A stretch of DNA of 64,000 bases from Rhodoferax sp. BLA1 (GTDB lineage: Bacteria > Pseudomonadota > Gammaproteobacteria > Burkholderiales > Burkholderiaceae_C), in NCBI RefSeq assembly GCF_013416775.1, contig NZ_SZVI01000001.1:372001-436000 (forward strand), given 5' to 3'. The notes under the pieces were generated by a model that made no database searches, was not told where the DNA came from, and was given only the letters and a program-made list of their open reading frames with translations. Shown here in pieces: positions 8,949 to 17,118 of the stretch; position 1 is the stretch's first letter; each line of letters opens with the position of its first letter. A program made the translations under genes and the position numbers.

Positions 8949-9449
8949 TCAGGTCTGGGTTTTGTCGGTTTTGTTGATCTTGGTCGGTGAGTAGGTGTAG
9001 ACCTCGGACGAGATCACACCCGGGGCCACGGTGGCAGCGGCTTTGGCCGGGTCTATCTGGTTTTTGACCTGCTCTTGCACCTGCACCGCACTGGCACTGG
9101 CCTGCCACAGTGATTTGATCTGGTCCAGCAGCACCTTGGACAGCGGTTCGGGAGGCGGCTCCTGCGTTTTTTCTGGCACAGGGCGCTTGATGGTCCAGTC
9201 CTTGGGCACCGCGTCATCCAGTTTTTGCCGCGCCGGGTCGGACACGCTGCTGTAGACGCCCTCGCCCGAATTGGGCTTGTCACCGGTGTTGATTTTGTTG
9301 ATCACACTGGGCTGCACCTCGGTAGGGGCTTCCACCTTCTGCGGCGGGTTCACCGGCACCACGGGCACCACCCGCCCGGTTGCCAATGCAGCGGCTTCAG
9401 CGGCAACAGGCCGCACGCTCTGGATTCGGTCAATGGGTGCTTGGCTCAT
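8949..9449 (-). CDS. Hypothetical protein, Pro/Val-rich
   Basis: A 166-residue protein that I do not recognise. It has no signal peptide, no membrane segment and no cysteine. The N-terminal half is low in complexity and rich in Pro, Val and Ala (VVPVVPVNPPQKVEAPTEV). The second half contains a predicted helix (SKVLLDQIKSLWQASASAVQVQEQV). It looks like a conserved but uncharacterised Comamonadaceae protein, possibly a secretion or export accessory, although nothing in the sequence proves this. It is convergent with the ABC exporter and divergent from the hydrolase at 9664. The 214-nt upstream region shows no clear operator. Confidence 0.65.
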   Translation of the reverse strand: MSQAPIDRIQSVRPVAAEAAALATGRVVPVVPVNPPQKVEAPTEVQPSVINKINTGDKPNSGEGVYSSVSDPARQKLDDAVPKDWTIKRPVPEKTQEPPPEPLSKVLLDQIKSLWQASASAVQVQEQVKNQIDPAKAAATVAPGVISSEVYTYSPTKINKTDKTQT

Positions 9450-9663
9450 GATGTGTCAGCCTACAAATGGGTTGGAGGGTCTTTCTCTGCTCGTAGTCCT
9501 GTTAACGGCAGAAATGAGGGGTAATTTAGGTCTATTTCTCACGCATCTAACGTTATTCGCGGTTTTTCCTCGCAAAAGAACATAAATCCTGTGGTCTGGC
9601 GCACGTGCCCCCGTAGAAACCCGGGGGTAAGATGGCCGCACTTTCACGCTTTGCCCTCGCAAC

Positions 9664-10554
9664 ATGACCTCCCCTTTGCCCCCTGCCCTGGATGCTGCCG
9701 TCCATACGCTCCCCCACACCACCAGCAAAGTGGTGCTGTACACCGCAGGTTCGGGTGCGCCCCTGCTGCTGATCCACAGCATCAACGCGGTGGCCTCGGC
9801 CGCCGAGGTGCGTCCCTTGTTTGAGCACTACCAAGGTAGCCGTTGTGTTTATGCGCTGGATTTGCCGGGTTATGGCCTGTCTGAGCGCAAGGACCAGGCT
9901 TACACGGTGCGAGTGATGACCGACGCCATCGTTGCCGCGGCCCAGTGGATACAGGCCCGCCATGGGGGTGTCGCCCTGGATGCTGTGGCGGTGTCACTCT
10001 CGTCCGAGTTCCTGGCGCGTGCGGCGGTTGAACACCCGTCGCTGTTCAGAAGTTTGACCCTGGTGAGCCCGACCGGTTTTCAAGGTGGGCAAGAATTGCG
10101 CGAGGCGCCGGGACAAACCCGTTACAAACCGGGTCTGGACAAGTTTTTGCGCGGCCCAGGCTGGGGCGGCTTTTTGTTCAAACAGTTAACACGCCCGGCG
10201 GTCATCCGTTATTTTCTGGAGCGCACCTGGGGTGGCAAAGAGATTGATGAGGCACTGTGGGCCTACAACTGCATCAGCGCGCGCCAGCCCAACGCAGAAT
10301 GTGCACCGCTGGCTTTTCTGAGCGGCATCCTGTTCAGCACCGACATCCACAGCGTGTATGGGCAACTCACCCTGTCGGTCCTGGTGGTGCACGGCACGCG
10401 CGGGGATTTCACCAACTACAAAAATCTCAGCATCGTCAGCAGCCAACCCAACTGGCAGGTGCAGGTGCTGCAAACCGGGGCCATGCCTTATTTTGAGGTG
10501 CCGCAAGCCTATGTGGCCTTCCAGGATGCTTTCTGGCAGGCCATTCCTGGCTGA
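9664..10554 (+). CDS. Alpha/beta-fold hydrolase with altered catalytic residues
   Basis: A 296-residue alpha/beta hydrolase. The fold is clear from LLIHSINAVASAAEVRPLF (oxyanion region), ALDLPGYGLSE and the nucleophile elbow AVSLSSEF. The elbow has Ser-x-Ser instead of Gly-x-Ser-x-Gly, and the usual catalytic His segment reads AMPYFEVPQAY, where related proteins often have PHFE. The acidic residue in VVHGTRGDFTN is present. It may therefore be a poor or non-classical hydrolase. No signal peptide is seen. It is convergent with the BciB-like gene (13 nt between stop codons). Function is unknown. Confidence 0.8.
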   Translation: MTSPLPPALDAAVHTLPHTTSKVVLYTAGSGAPLLLIHSINAVASAAEVRPLFEHYQGSRCVYALDLPGYGLSERKDQAYTVRVMTDAIVAAAQWIQARHGGVALDAVAVSLSSEFLARAAVEHPSLFRSLTLVSPTGFQGGQELREAPGQTRYKPGLDKFLRGPGWGGFLFKQLTRPAVIRYFLERTWGGKEIDEALWAYNCISARQPNAECAPLAFLSGILFSTDIHSVYGQLTLSVLVVHGTRGDFTNYKNLSIVSSQPNWQVQVLQTGAMPYFEVPQAYVAFQDAFWQAIPG

Positions 10555-10567
10555 CAGTCGGCCCAAT

Positions 10568-11845
10568 TTACACAGACAGTCTTTGTGCGTCTGCCTCAGC
10601 GTGAACTTCTTCAGGCGCCGGGGTCAACCCATAAGGCTTGACCAGCGCCCACACATGCTTGGGCACCATTGACTTGAGGCGGCGGGGTTCTTCGCGGCGC
10701 AGGTGGATCACCGTCTCCACCGCCTTCATCTCCAGCCGCGCCCGCGCAAACTCCAGCCCCCGGGGGCCCACTTTGGGCATCAGCCAGCCCACCACCGGGC
10801 GCATCCACTGCGGCATGCGGCGCAACGGCAGGCCACCCGCCGCGCGCTCGGTGTTGGCCAGGAAGCCTTTGACCGGCCCCTGGCGTTTGCCCGCGCTGCC
10901 GGGCGCAGTCAGTTTGACCTCGTCACCCAGCAGTTTGAGCAATTCTTCACCACGCTCGTTGCGCACCAGCAGCCACTGCTGGCCCTCACCGCCCATGTAG
11001 CCCACGGTGATGTCCGCCAGCGCATTGGTGTAGTCCACACAGGTGCGGCAGGTCAGCGGGAAAAAGTCGCGCGGCAAATCGGACAGCGGCAGCATCAGAA
11101 ACGGCACCTTGCGCTGGCGGCCATCGGCATAACGCAACTCCACGTGGTAGTCGGCCAGAAACTCCAAGTAAACGATGTCTTCGGGCTTGTCGTTCGTCTG
11201 GGCCGCCACCAGCGCCAGAAATTCATGAAACCGCTCGGTGGTCGTGTTGTCCGAACACGGGGTGCCAATCACATACAAGCGCTCCAGCCCGAGCTGCGCC
11301 TCCAGCGCACGTAAGGCGTAGACCTGGCACGGGATGCCAATCACCGCCAAGCGCTTGTAGCCTTGCTGCAAAGCGGGCTCCAGCAGCGCCAGCAAGGGCG
11401 CGTAACCCATGCGCATGCCGCGACACTGGACCATGCCTTCGGCCTGGGTCACGAGCACCGGCACCGGGCGCCAGCGGTCATTCGGGTCAGGCGCCATGGT
11501 CAGCACCGCGTCCACCGCGCCGGTTTCCAGCAGGCGTTGCGCCAGTCGCGTGGTGATGCCAGTCCACTGTGCACCAGGGCTTGCTGGCTGCAAAGCGGCG
11601 CGCCACATGCGCTGGTGCACCCCAAAAAACATCTCGTCGCCTTTGTGCGGATCACGCACCCGGCCGTGGATCTTGGCCTCCAGGCGTGGGTAATCGGGTT
11701 GGATGAACTGGCAGGCCTGGCCGCACCGTTTGGGCTCGCTGGAGCGTGAGATGCCGCAGTCGGTGCACAGATCGCGGTGCGGTGCGGGGCCAAGCACCGG
11801 GCGCCAGACGGTTGGGGGCGCTGTGGAAGGGTCAGGCATCTGCAT
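10568..11845 (-). CDS. BciB-like ferredoxin-dependent reductase (FrhB family)
   Basis: A 425-residue protein of the coenzyme F420 hydrogenase/dehydrogenase beta-subunit (FrhB) family, in the branch that contains divinyl chlorophyllide 8-vinyl reductase BciB and plant 7-hydroxymethyl chlorophyll a reductase. Matching features are the N-terminal cluster CTDCGI...CGQAC, the phrase HGRVRDPHKGDEMFFGVHQ, GAQWTGI, VIGIPCQVYALRALEAQLGL, the Cys of GTPCSDN, and CRTCVDYTNALADITVGYMG. These Cys positions bind [4Fe-4S] clusters and FAD is the expected cofactor. Other bchlorophyll genes are absent here, so 8-vinyl reduction is a family-based inference; other FrhB paralogues act on different substrates. 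The chosen ATG at 11845 has GGAG 10 nt upstream; an earlier TTG at 11902 is unlikely. Confidence 0.72.
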   Translation of the reverse strand: MQMPDPSTAPPTVWRPVLGPAPHRDLCTDCGISRSSEPKRCGQACQFIQPDYPRLEAKIHGRVRDPHKGDEMFFGVHQRMWRAALQPASPGAQWTGITTRLAQRLLETGAVDAVLTMAPDPNDRWRPVPVLVTQAEGMVQCRGMRMGYAPLLALLEPALQQGYKRLAVIGIPCQVYALRALEAQLGLERLYVIGTPCSDNTTTERFHEFLALVAAQTNDKPEDIVYLEFLADYHVELRYADGRQRKVPFLMLPLSDLPRDFFPLTCRTCVDYTNALADITVGYMGGEGQQWLLVRNERGEELLKLLGDEVKLTAPGSAGKRQGPVKGFLANTERAAGGLPLRRMPQWMRPVVGWLMPKVGPRGLEFARARLEMKAVETVIHLRREEPRRLKSMVPKHVWALVKPYGLTPAPEEVHAEADAQRLSV

Positions 11846-11911
11846 CAGTGGGTCACTCCAGGTGCATGATGATAGCTGTGGCCCGGCGTTCTTTTGCCTC
11901 AAAATAGCTCA

Positions 11912-12772
11912 ATGCAGCATCTCAACATCACCGCAGACGACGGCGAAACGCTCCATCTGCACTGTAGTGGTGAAGGCCCGCCGGTTTTGTTGCTGCATGG
12001 GTGGACTTCCAGCCACATGGCCTTTTCGCCATTGGTTGAGCAGCTATCAAAAACATACCAGGTGTTGCGCCCGGATGCACGCGGCCACGGTGGCCATGCT
12101 CTGAGTGCCAACCCGGCGCCGGATGTGAAACGGCTCGCCCGTGACATCATCAACCTGCTCGACCACCAGAAGCTGGACTGTGTGGCGGCGGTCGGGCATT
12201 CGATGGGGGCGCTGACACTGTGGCAGTGTTTGCGCGACTTTGGCTCGGCGCGTTTTTCACACCTGGTTTTCATCGACCAGTCCCCCAAGCTGGTGACCGA
12301 CGCAAGCTGGAGTGGTGGTATTTACGGTGACTTTGACAGCGCCCGCTCACAGCAACTGATTGAAGACCTGGAGCGCGACTTTGTCGAAGCAGTGCTGCGC
12401 CTGGTGGCTTTTGGGCTCAACAACAAAGCGCGAGCCAGCTACTTGCGCAACTCCTCGGGCTGGCGCTTGATGCGCGAATCCTTGCAAACGATACACCCGG
12501 CCAGCGCCATCGCCATCTGGAAAAGCCTGGTGGCCGCAGACTACCGCGATGTGCTGCCAAAGATCGATGTGCCTACGCTTTTAACTTATGGCACCTGCAG
12601 CAACTTCTACACAACAGAAACTGCACGTTTTGTGAGCTCGCAGATACCGCAGGCACGGCTAAGCTTCTACGAAGGTGCAGACCACGGCCCGCATCTGGCG
12701 CAGCCCGAGCGGTTTGTGAGCGAGCTGCGAGCGCTGATCGAATCAGGCCAAACTGAGCCTATTTCTCCATGA
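11912..12772 (+). CDS. Alpha/beta-fold hydrolase
   Basis: A 286-residue alpha/beta hydrolase of the epoxide hydrolase/haloperoxidase-like type. It has the oxyanion loop LLLHGWTSSHMAF, the nucleophile elbow GHSMGALTLW, and a catalytic His in EGADHGPHLAQPERF. The substrate is unknown. It diverges from the BciB-like gene and overlaps the end of phaC by 14 nt in convergent orientation. I chose ATG 11912; a TTG 18 nt upstream is possible, and neither has a strong ribosome-binding site. The stretch GCAGCTATCAAAAACATA in the gene resembles the tail of the dispersed repeat but encodes ordinary hydrolase sequence. Confidence 0.85.
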   Translation: MQHLNITADDGETLHLHCSGEGPPVLLLHGWTSSHMAFSPLVEQLSKTYQVLRPDARGHGGHALSANPAPDVKRLARDIINLLDHQKLDCVAAVGHSMGALTLWQCLRDFGSARFSHLVFIDQSPKLVTDASWSGGIYGDFDSARSQQLIEDLERDFVEAVLRLVAFGLNNKARASYLRNSSGWRLMRESLQTIHPASAIAIWKSLVAADYRDVLPKIDVPTLLTYGTCSNFYTTETARFVSSQIPQARLSFYEGADHGPHLAQPERFVSELRALIESGQTEPISP

Positions 12773-14507
12773 CGTAGCTGCCCGGCGCATCGGCCAGCGC
12801 TGGGTATTTGCGGTTGGTGGAGGCATAGGCTGGCACCATGTCGCCGGTGCGCTGGTTCAGCCAGGTGGTCCAGTCGTCCCACCAGCTACCGGGCTTTTTG
12901 TCGGCATGCGCCAGCCAGTGCTCGGCATCGTCTTTGGATGTTGGCTCTGCCACCCAATAGGCACGTTTGGGTGGATTCACCGGCGGGTTGACGATGCCCA
13001 GGATATGGCCAGAAGTGGAGCGCACAAAACGCACCGGCGCCTGCGGGTGGACAACTTTGCGGATCTGGTAACAAGACGCCCAGGGCGCAATATGGTCCTC
13101 CTCGGCCGTCACCGCATACAGCGACTGTTGGATGCGACCTAGGTCAATTGACTCGCCGCCAATGGTCAGAGCATCAGGCTGGACCAATTTGTTGTGCAGG
13201 TACATCTGGCGCAGGTAGTAGGAATGCATGGCCTGCGGCATGCGGGTGGCGTCCACGTTCCAGAACAAGACGTCAAACGGCGGCAGCTTTTCGCCCAGCA
13301 GGTAACTTTGCACCCAGTAGTTCCAGATCAGGCTGTTGGAGCGCAGTAGCCGAAACGACGCTGCCATCTCCGTGCCATCCAGGTAACCCTTCTTGGCCAT
13401 CAACTCATCGAGTCCATCCAGGCAGGCCTCGTCAATGAAGATACCAATCTCGCCGGGCTGAGCAAAGTCCGTCAGGCTCGTGAACAACGTCCAGTGCGCC
13501 ACCGGCATCTTGTCCGCGCCAAAACGTTTGTTGGCCCAGGCCATGTAGGTGGCTACCAGCGTGCCGCCAATACAGTAACCCACCAGATGCACCTGGGGCA
13601 CTTTGCAGAACTCGGTGGTCACCCGCACCAGTTCGCTGACACCTTCTTGCAGATAGTCATCAAAACGCACGTCGTGCATCTCGGGGGTCGGGTTTTTCCA
13701 ACTCGAAATAAAGACTGAGAAGCCCTGATCGGTCAGGTATTTCACCAAGCTCTTTTTCTCGGTCAAGTCAAGGATGTAGAACTTGTTGATCCACGGTGTG
13801 ACGATCAGGATGGGCATGCTGCGCACCTGGTCGGTGGTGGGCGCGTAGTGGATCAGCTCCACCAACCGGTTGCGGAAAATCACCTTGCCCGGGGTGGTGC
13901 CCAGATCTTTGCCAACCACAAAAGCATCGGACTCAACCATCTGGATATTTTTGGCTTCCACATCGCGAGCGAAGTTCTTCAGCCCCTGGCGGACACTCTC
14001 CCCGTCCGTTTTGGCGTATTGCGCCACAGCCTGCGGGTTGAGCCAGAAGTAGTTGGTGGGCGACAGCATGTTGAGGGTGTTGCGCTGCCAGAAAGCCGCA
14101 CGGTGGCGCTCATGCTCGGACAGGCCGGGCGCTTCGAGCGACAGCTTTTGCATCCGGCTGCTCAGCGTCAGGTACCACTCTTTCAGAATGTCCAATGGGG
14201 CGGACTCGGTCCAAATCGGGTCGGCAAAGCGGGCGTCAGCCGGGTTCGGGACATACACCTCATCGGCGGGCAGGCCCATCGAGCGGCGTATTGCGTGCCC
14301 GGACAAGGCCACGATGTCGGCAGCAAACTCGTCTGCCGCCCGCCAGAAGGCCTGCGGATGCTGCAGCCACGCCAGCTGGGCGTCCAGCTGCGAGGTCATC
14401 ATGCTGTAGGGGTCTATCGACCTCCTGAAGGTCTGGATGGCCGCACCCAGAGGTGTCAGAGGGCTTGGTGTGGACTCAGAACGACCCGGCGTTGAAGAAT
14501 CAGACAT
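12759..14507 (-). CDS. phaC: Class I poly(3-hydroxyalkanoate) synthase
   Basis: A 582-residue class I PHA synthase that polymerises 3-hydroxyacyl-CoA into storage polyester on the granule surface. The catalytic Cys sits in the lipase-like box GYCIGG (near residue 311), with Asp in EEDHIAPW (near 467) and His in TSGHILGIVNPP (near 500). The N-terminal domain carries the usual PhaC_N segment NPQAVAQYAKTDGESVRQGL. The ATG at 14507 has a GAGG site 10 nt upstream; an upstream frame extension is not conserved. phaA/phaB are not adjacent, but the PhaM granule regulator is encoded at 51.7 kb. The end overlaps the opposing hydrolase gene. Confidence 0.96.
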   Translation of the reverse strand: MSDSSTPGRSESTPSPLTPLGAAIQTFRRSIDPYSMMTSQLDAQLAWLQHPQAFWRAADEFAADIVALSGHAIRRSMGLPADEVYVPNPADARFADPIWTESAPLDILKEWYLTLSSRMQKLSLEAPGLSEHERHRAAFWQRNTLNMLSPTNYFWLNPQAVAQYAKTDGESVRQGLKNFARDVEAKNIQMVESDAFVVGKDLGTTPGKVIFRNRLVELIHYAPTTDQVRSMPILIVTPWINKFYILDLTEKKSLVKYLTDQGFSVFISSWKNPTPEMHDVRFDDYLQEGVSELVRVTTEFCKVPQVHLVGYCIGGTLVATYMAWANKRFGADKMPVAHWTLFTSLTDFAQPGEIGIFIDEACLDGLDELMAKKGYLDGTEMAASFRLLRSNSLIWNYWVQSYLLGEKLPPFDVLFWNVDATRMPQAMHSYYLRQMYLHNKLVQPDALTIGGESIDLGRIQQSLYAVTAEEDHIAPWASCYQIRKVVHPQAPVRFVRSTSGHILGIVNPPVNPPKRAYWVAEPTSKDDAEHWLAHADKKPGSWWDDWTTWLNQRTGDMVPAYASTNRKYPALADAPGSYVMEK

Positions 14508-14668
14508 GGTGAGCAACCTCGCTTCCTTTTCACGTTTTGACAAACCGTGCACTTGGACGATGTGGCAGGCCAGACAGTGCCTGCTGGTCAAGAACAGCAA
14601 TCTACACCTCTTTTTTCAGCTGTCAACGCACCGATAATTGACTGTTTTTTACAACTCTGGACATTCAC

Positions 14669-15475
14669 ATGAACAAACGTGCTTTTTGGATGATGGCCGG
14701 TCTGATGGCGGCATTGGTGGTGACCGGCTGTGGCAAAAAGGAAGAGCCCGTGGCCGCAGCACCTGCACCCGCACCAGTGGCGGCCAAGGCCATCGTCATT
14801 GGCCTGGACGACAACTTTCCGCCCATGGGTTTTCGCGATGACAAAAACGAGCTGATCGGTTTTGACATCGACTTGGCCAAGGAAGCCGGCAAACGCCTCG
14901 GGGTGGAAGTGAGCTTCAAACCCATCGACTGGAGCGCCAAGGAAGCCGAACTCAACGGCAACCGCATCGACGTGTTGTGGAACGGTCTGACGATCACCGA
15001 AGAGCGCAAAGCCAACATCTTGTTCACCAAGCCGTACCTGGAAAACCGCCAGATCGTGGTGGTGACCGACAAATCATCAATCACCAACAAGGCGCAGCTC
15101 AAAGGCAAGGTTGTTGGTGTTCAAGACGGCAGCAGCGCTGTAGAAGCCGTGCAAAAGGACGAAGCCACCGCCAAATCGCTCAAGGAACTCAAGAAATTCG
15201 GCGACAACGTGACGGCACTGATGGACCTGTCCGCAGGACGTCTGGACGCCCTGGTGGTGGATGAAATTGTGGGGCGCTACTACGCTGGCAAGAAGCCGGG
15301 TGAGTACCGCGTGCTGGAAGACAACTTTGGCACCGAAGACTACGGCGTGGGCACGCGCAAGGGCGACACAGAACTGGCCGCCAAGCTTGACAAGGCACTG
15401 GACGACATGAAGGCCGACGGCACCGCCGCCAAGATTTCGACCCAGTGGTTTGGCAAAGACATTATCAAGAAATAA
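14669..15475 (+). CDS. Amino acid ABC transporter, substrate-binding lipoprotein
   Basis: A 268-residue SBP_bac_3 family binding protein for a polar amino acid. It is a lipoprotein: the signal peptide ends in the lipobox VTGC, so it is anchored to the membrane after processing. The mature part begins with an Ala/Pro-rich linker, and then KAIVIGLDDNFPPMGFRDD opens lobe 1. The Arg of the ligand site is probably in LTITEERKANILF. It heads an importer operon with the permease and ATPase genes downstream. A strong terminator between this gene and the permease (15499-15560) should make the binding protein more abundant than the membrane components. Confidence 0.92.
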   Translation: MNKRAFWMMAGLMAALVVTGCGKKEEPVAAAPAPAPVAAKAIVIGLDDNFPPMGFRDDKNELIGFDIDLAKEAGKRLGVEVSFKPIDWSAKEAELNGNRIDVLWNGLTITEERKANILFTKPYLENRQIVVVTDKSSITNKAQLKGKVVGVQDGSSAVEAVQKDEATAKSLKELKKFGDNVTALMDLSAGRLDALVVDEIVGRYYAGKKPGEYRVLEDNFGTEDYGVGTRKGDTELAAKLDKALDDMKADGTAAKISTQWFGKDIIKK

Positions 15476-15498
15476 GCTGCTGCGGGCTCTGGCCCAAC

Positions 15499-15560
15499 AT
15501 CCGGTCGTAAGACAGGCTGCTGCGTTGACGCGCTGCCACTGCTACGACCGGATTTTTTTC
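15499..15560 (+). terminator. Intra-operon terminator/attenuating hairpin
   Basis: An 11-bp perfect inverted repeat (ATCCGGTCGTA at 15499-15509, TACGACCGGAT at 15543-15553) with a 33-nt loop ends in seven T. It sits between the binding-protein and permease genes, where partial termination would set their expression ratio. Confidence 0.75.
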
Positions 15561-15578
15561 GGGCACTGACACTCATCC

Positions 15579-16232
15579 ATGGACTACATCACCACCATCT
15601 TGCCGCCCCTGTTGCAGGGCAGCGCTGTCACGCTCCAGGTGTTCCTGATCACCCTGGTACTGGCTGTGCCGCTGGGTCTGGGCCTGGCGCTGCTGCGGAT
15701 TTCCCGTTTTGGCATCCTCAGTGGCCTGGTCAACGGCTACATCTGGCTGATGCGCGGCACACCGCTGATGCTGCAGATGTTGTTCATCTACTTCGCCCTG
15801 CCCTTCATCCCGATCATTGGTGTGCGGCTGCCAGATTTTCCGTCTGCGATTTTGGCCTTTGTGCTGAACTACGCGGCTTACTTTGCCGAGATCTTCCGCG
15901 CTGGTATCCAGTCGATTGATCGGGGTCAGTACGAGGGCGCCAAGGTGCTGGGTTTGAGCTACCCGCAAACCATGCGGCGCATTGTGCTGCCACAGGTGCT
16001 CAAACGCATCCTGCCGCCGATGAGCAACGAGACCATCACCCTGGTCAAAGACACCTCGCTGATTTACGTGCTGGCCATGAACGACCTGCTGCGCGCCGCG
16101 CGTGGCATTGTGCAGCGTGATTTCACCACCTCGCCGTTTGTGGTGGCTGCTGCTTTTTACCTGATCATGACCCTGGTGCTGACCTACGGTTTCCAGCGCC
16201 TGGAAAAGAAATACGCTGTTTATGATGAATAG
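15579..16232 (+). CDS. Amino acid ABC transporter permease
   Basis: A 217-residue HisM/GlnP-type inner-membrane permease. The conserved EAA loop is seen as QYEGAKVLGLSYPQTMRRIVLPQ, and the RGTPLMLQ motif precedes it. About five membrane segments are predicted. Only one permease gene is present, so the pore is expected to be a homodimer. Its 3' end overlaps the ATPase start by 11 nt, which implies translational coupling. Confidence 0.93.
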   Translation: MDYITTILPPLLQGSAVTLQVFLITLVLAVPLGLGLALLRISRFGILSGLVNGYIWLMRGTPLMLQMLFIYFALPFIPIIGVRLPDFPSAILAFVLNYAAYFAEIFRAGIQSIDRGQYEGAKVLGLSYPQTMRRIVLPQVLKRILPPMSNETITLVKDTSLIYVLAMNDLLRAARGIVQRDFTTSPFVVAAAFYLIMTLVLTYGFQRLEKKYAVYDE

Positions 16233-16989
16233 TCCGATGATCCGTGCCACCGACGTGCACAAGCGTTTCGGCGCGGTCGAGGTGCTCAAGGGCGTCTCGC
16301 TGGACGTCGACAAGGGCGAGGTGATCGCCGTCATCGGCCCCTCTGGTTCGGGCAAAAGCACCTTCCTGCGCTGCCTGATTCACCTGGAAACCATCCACCG
16401 CGGCAACATCGAGATCGAGGGTGAGCCGCTGGTGACCACCAACGCCCAGGGGCTCTGCCACTACGTGCCGCCGACTGACATCAACCGCGTCTGCCGCAAG
16501 ATGGGCATGGTGTTCCAGCACTTCAACCTGTTCCCGCACCTGACGGTGTTGCAGAACCTGATCGAGGCACCACTCACGGTCAAGGGTGCCCGCCTGGAGG
16601 AGATCGTGCCCAAGGCCGAGGCCTTGCTGCGCAAGGTCGGCTTGTTTGACAAACGCGACAGCTACCCGTCGCGCCTGTCGGGTGGGCAAAAGCAGCGTGT
16701 GGCCATTGCCCGCGCGCTGGCGATGGAGCCCGACATCATGCTGTTTGACGAACCGACCTCGGCGCTCGACCCCGAGCTGACCGGCGAGGTGCTGAGCACC
16801 ATGCGCGAGCTGGCCGAGGAACACATGACCATGATTGTGGTCACCCACGAGATGGCCTTTGCCCGAGAGGTGGCCGGGCGCGTGGTTTTTATGGACGGTG
16901 GTGTGGTGGTCGAAGCGCGCCCAGCGCGAGAACTGTTTGCCGCCCCCGAACACCCCCGTACCCGGGCGTTTCTGGAAAAGATGCTGTGA
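16222..16989 (+). CDS. Amino acid ABC transporter ATP-binding protein
   Basis: A 255-residue GlnQ/HisP-type ATPase that energises the preceding importer. Walker A GPSGSGKST, Q-loop MVFQHFNLFPHLTVLQN, signature LSGGQKQRVAIARAL, Walker B IMLFDEPTSALDPE and the switch His in VTHEMAFAREVA are all intact. The ATG at 16222 lies inside the end of the permease gene. A short insertion around NAQGLCHYVPPTDINRVCRK between the Walker A and Q-loop is longer than in many paralogues. Confidence 0.94.
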   Translation: MMNSPMIRATDVHKRFGAVEVLKGVSLDVDKGEVIAVIGPSGSGKSTFLRCLIHLETIHRGNIEIEGEPLVTTNAQGLCHYVPPTDINRVCRKMGMVFQHFNLFPHLTVLQNLIEAPLTVKGARLEEIVPKAEALLRKVGLFDKRDSYPSRLSGGQKQRVAIARALAMEPDIMLFDEPTSALDPELTGEVLSTMRELAEEHMTMIVVTHEMAFAREVAGRVVFMDGGVVVEARPARELFAAPEHPRTRAFLEKML

Positions 16990-17047
16990 TGGCACAGGGC
17001 GGTCGCGGTGTAGAACCATGCGCCACGACAATTTTCTAGTGCCAAAA

Positions 17048-17091
17048 CAGGCTGCAGCCCTTATAGATCAAGGACCAACAGCTATCTTTAG
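17048..17091 (+). repeat. Dispersed palindromic repeat, copy C
   Basis: A degenerate copy (GCAGCCCTTATAGATCAAGG, then AGCTATC) that keeps the 24-nt AGCCC-to-AGCTA distance. It lies between the convergent ATPase and TRAP permease genes and has no other visible role. Confidence 0.75.
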
Positions 17092-17118
17092 TACAGCAAC
17101 CACACAAGATACGGCTGC

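Noticed and set aside
12037..12060. GCAGCTATCAAAAACATA in the second hydrolase gene, resembling the repeat tail
   Set aside because: It encodes ordinary hydrolase sequence (EQLSKTYQ) and lacks the GCCCTT stem, so I do not count it as a copy.
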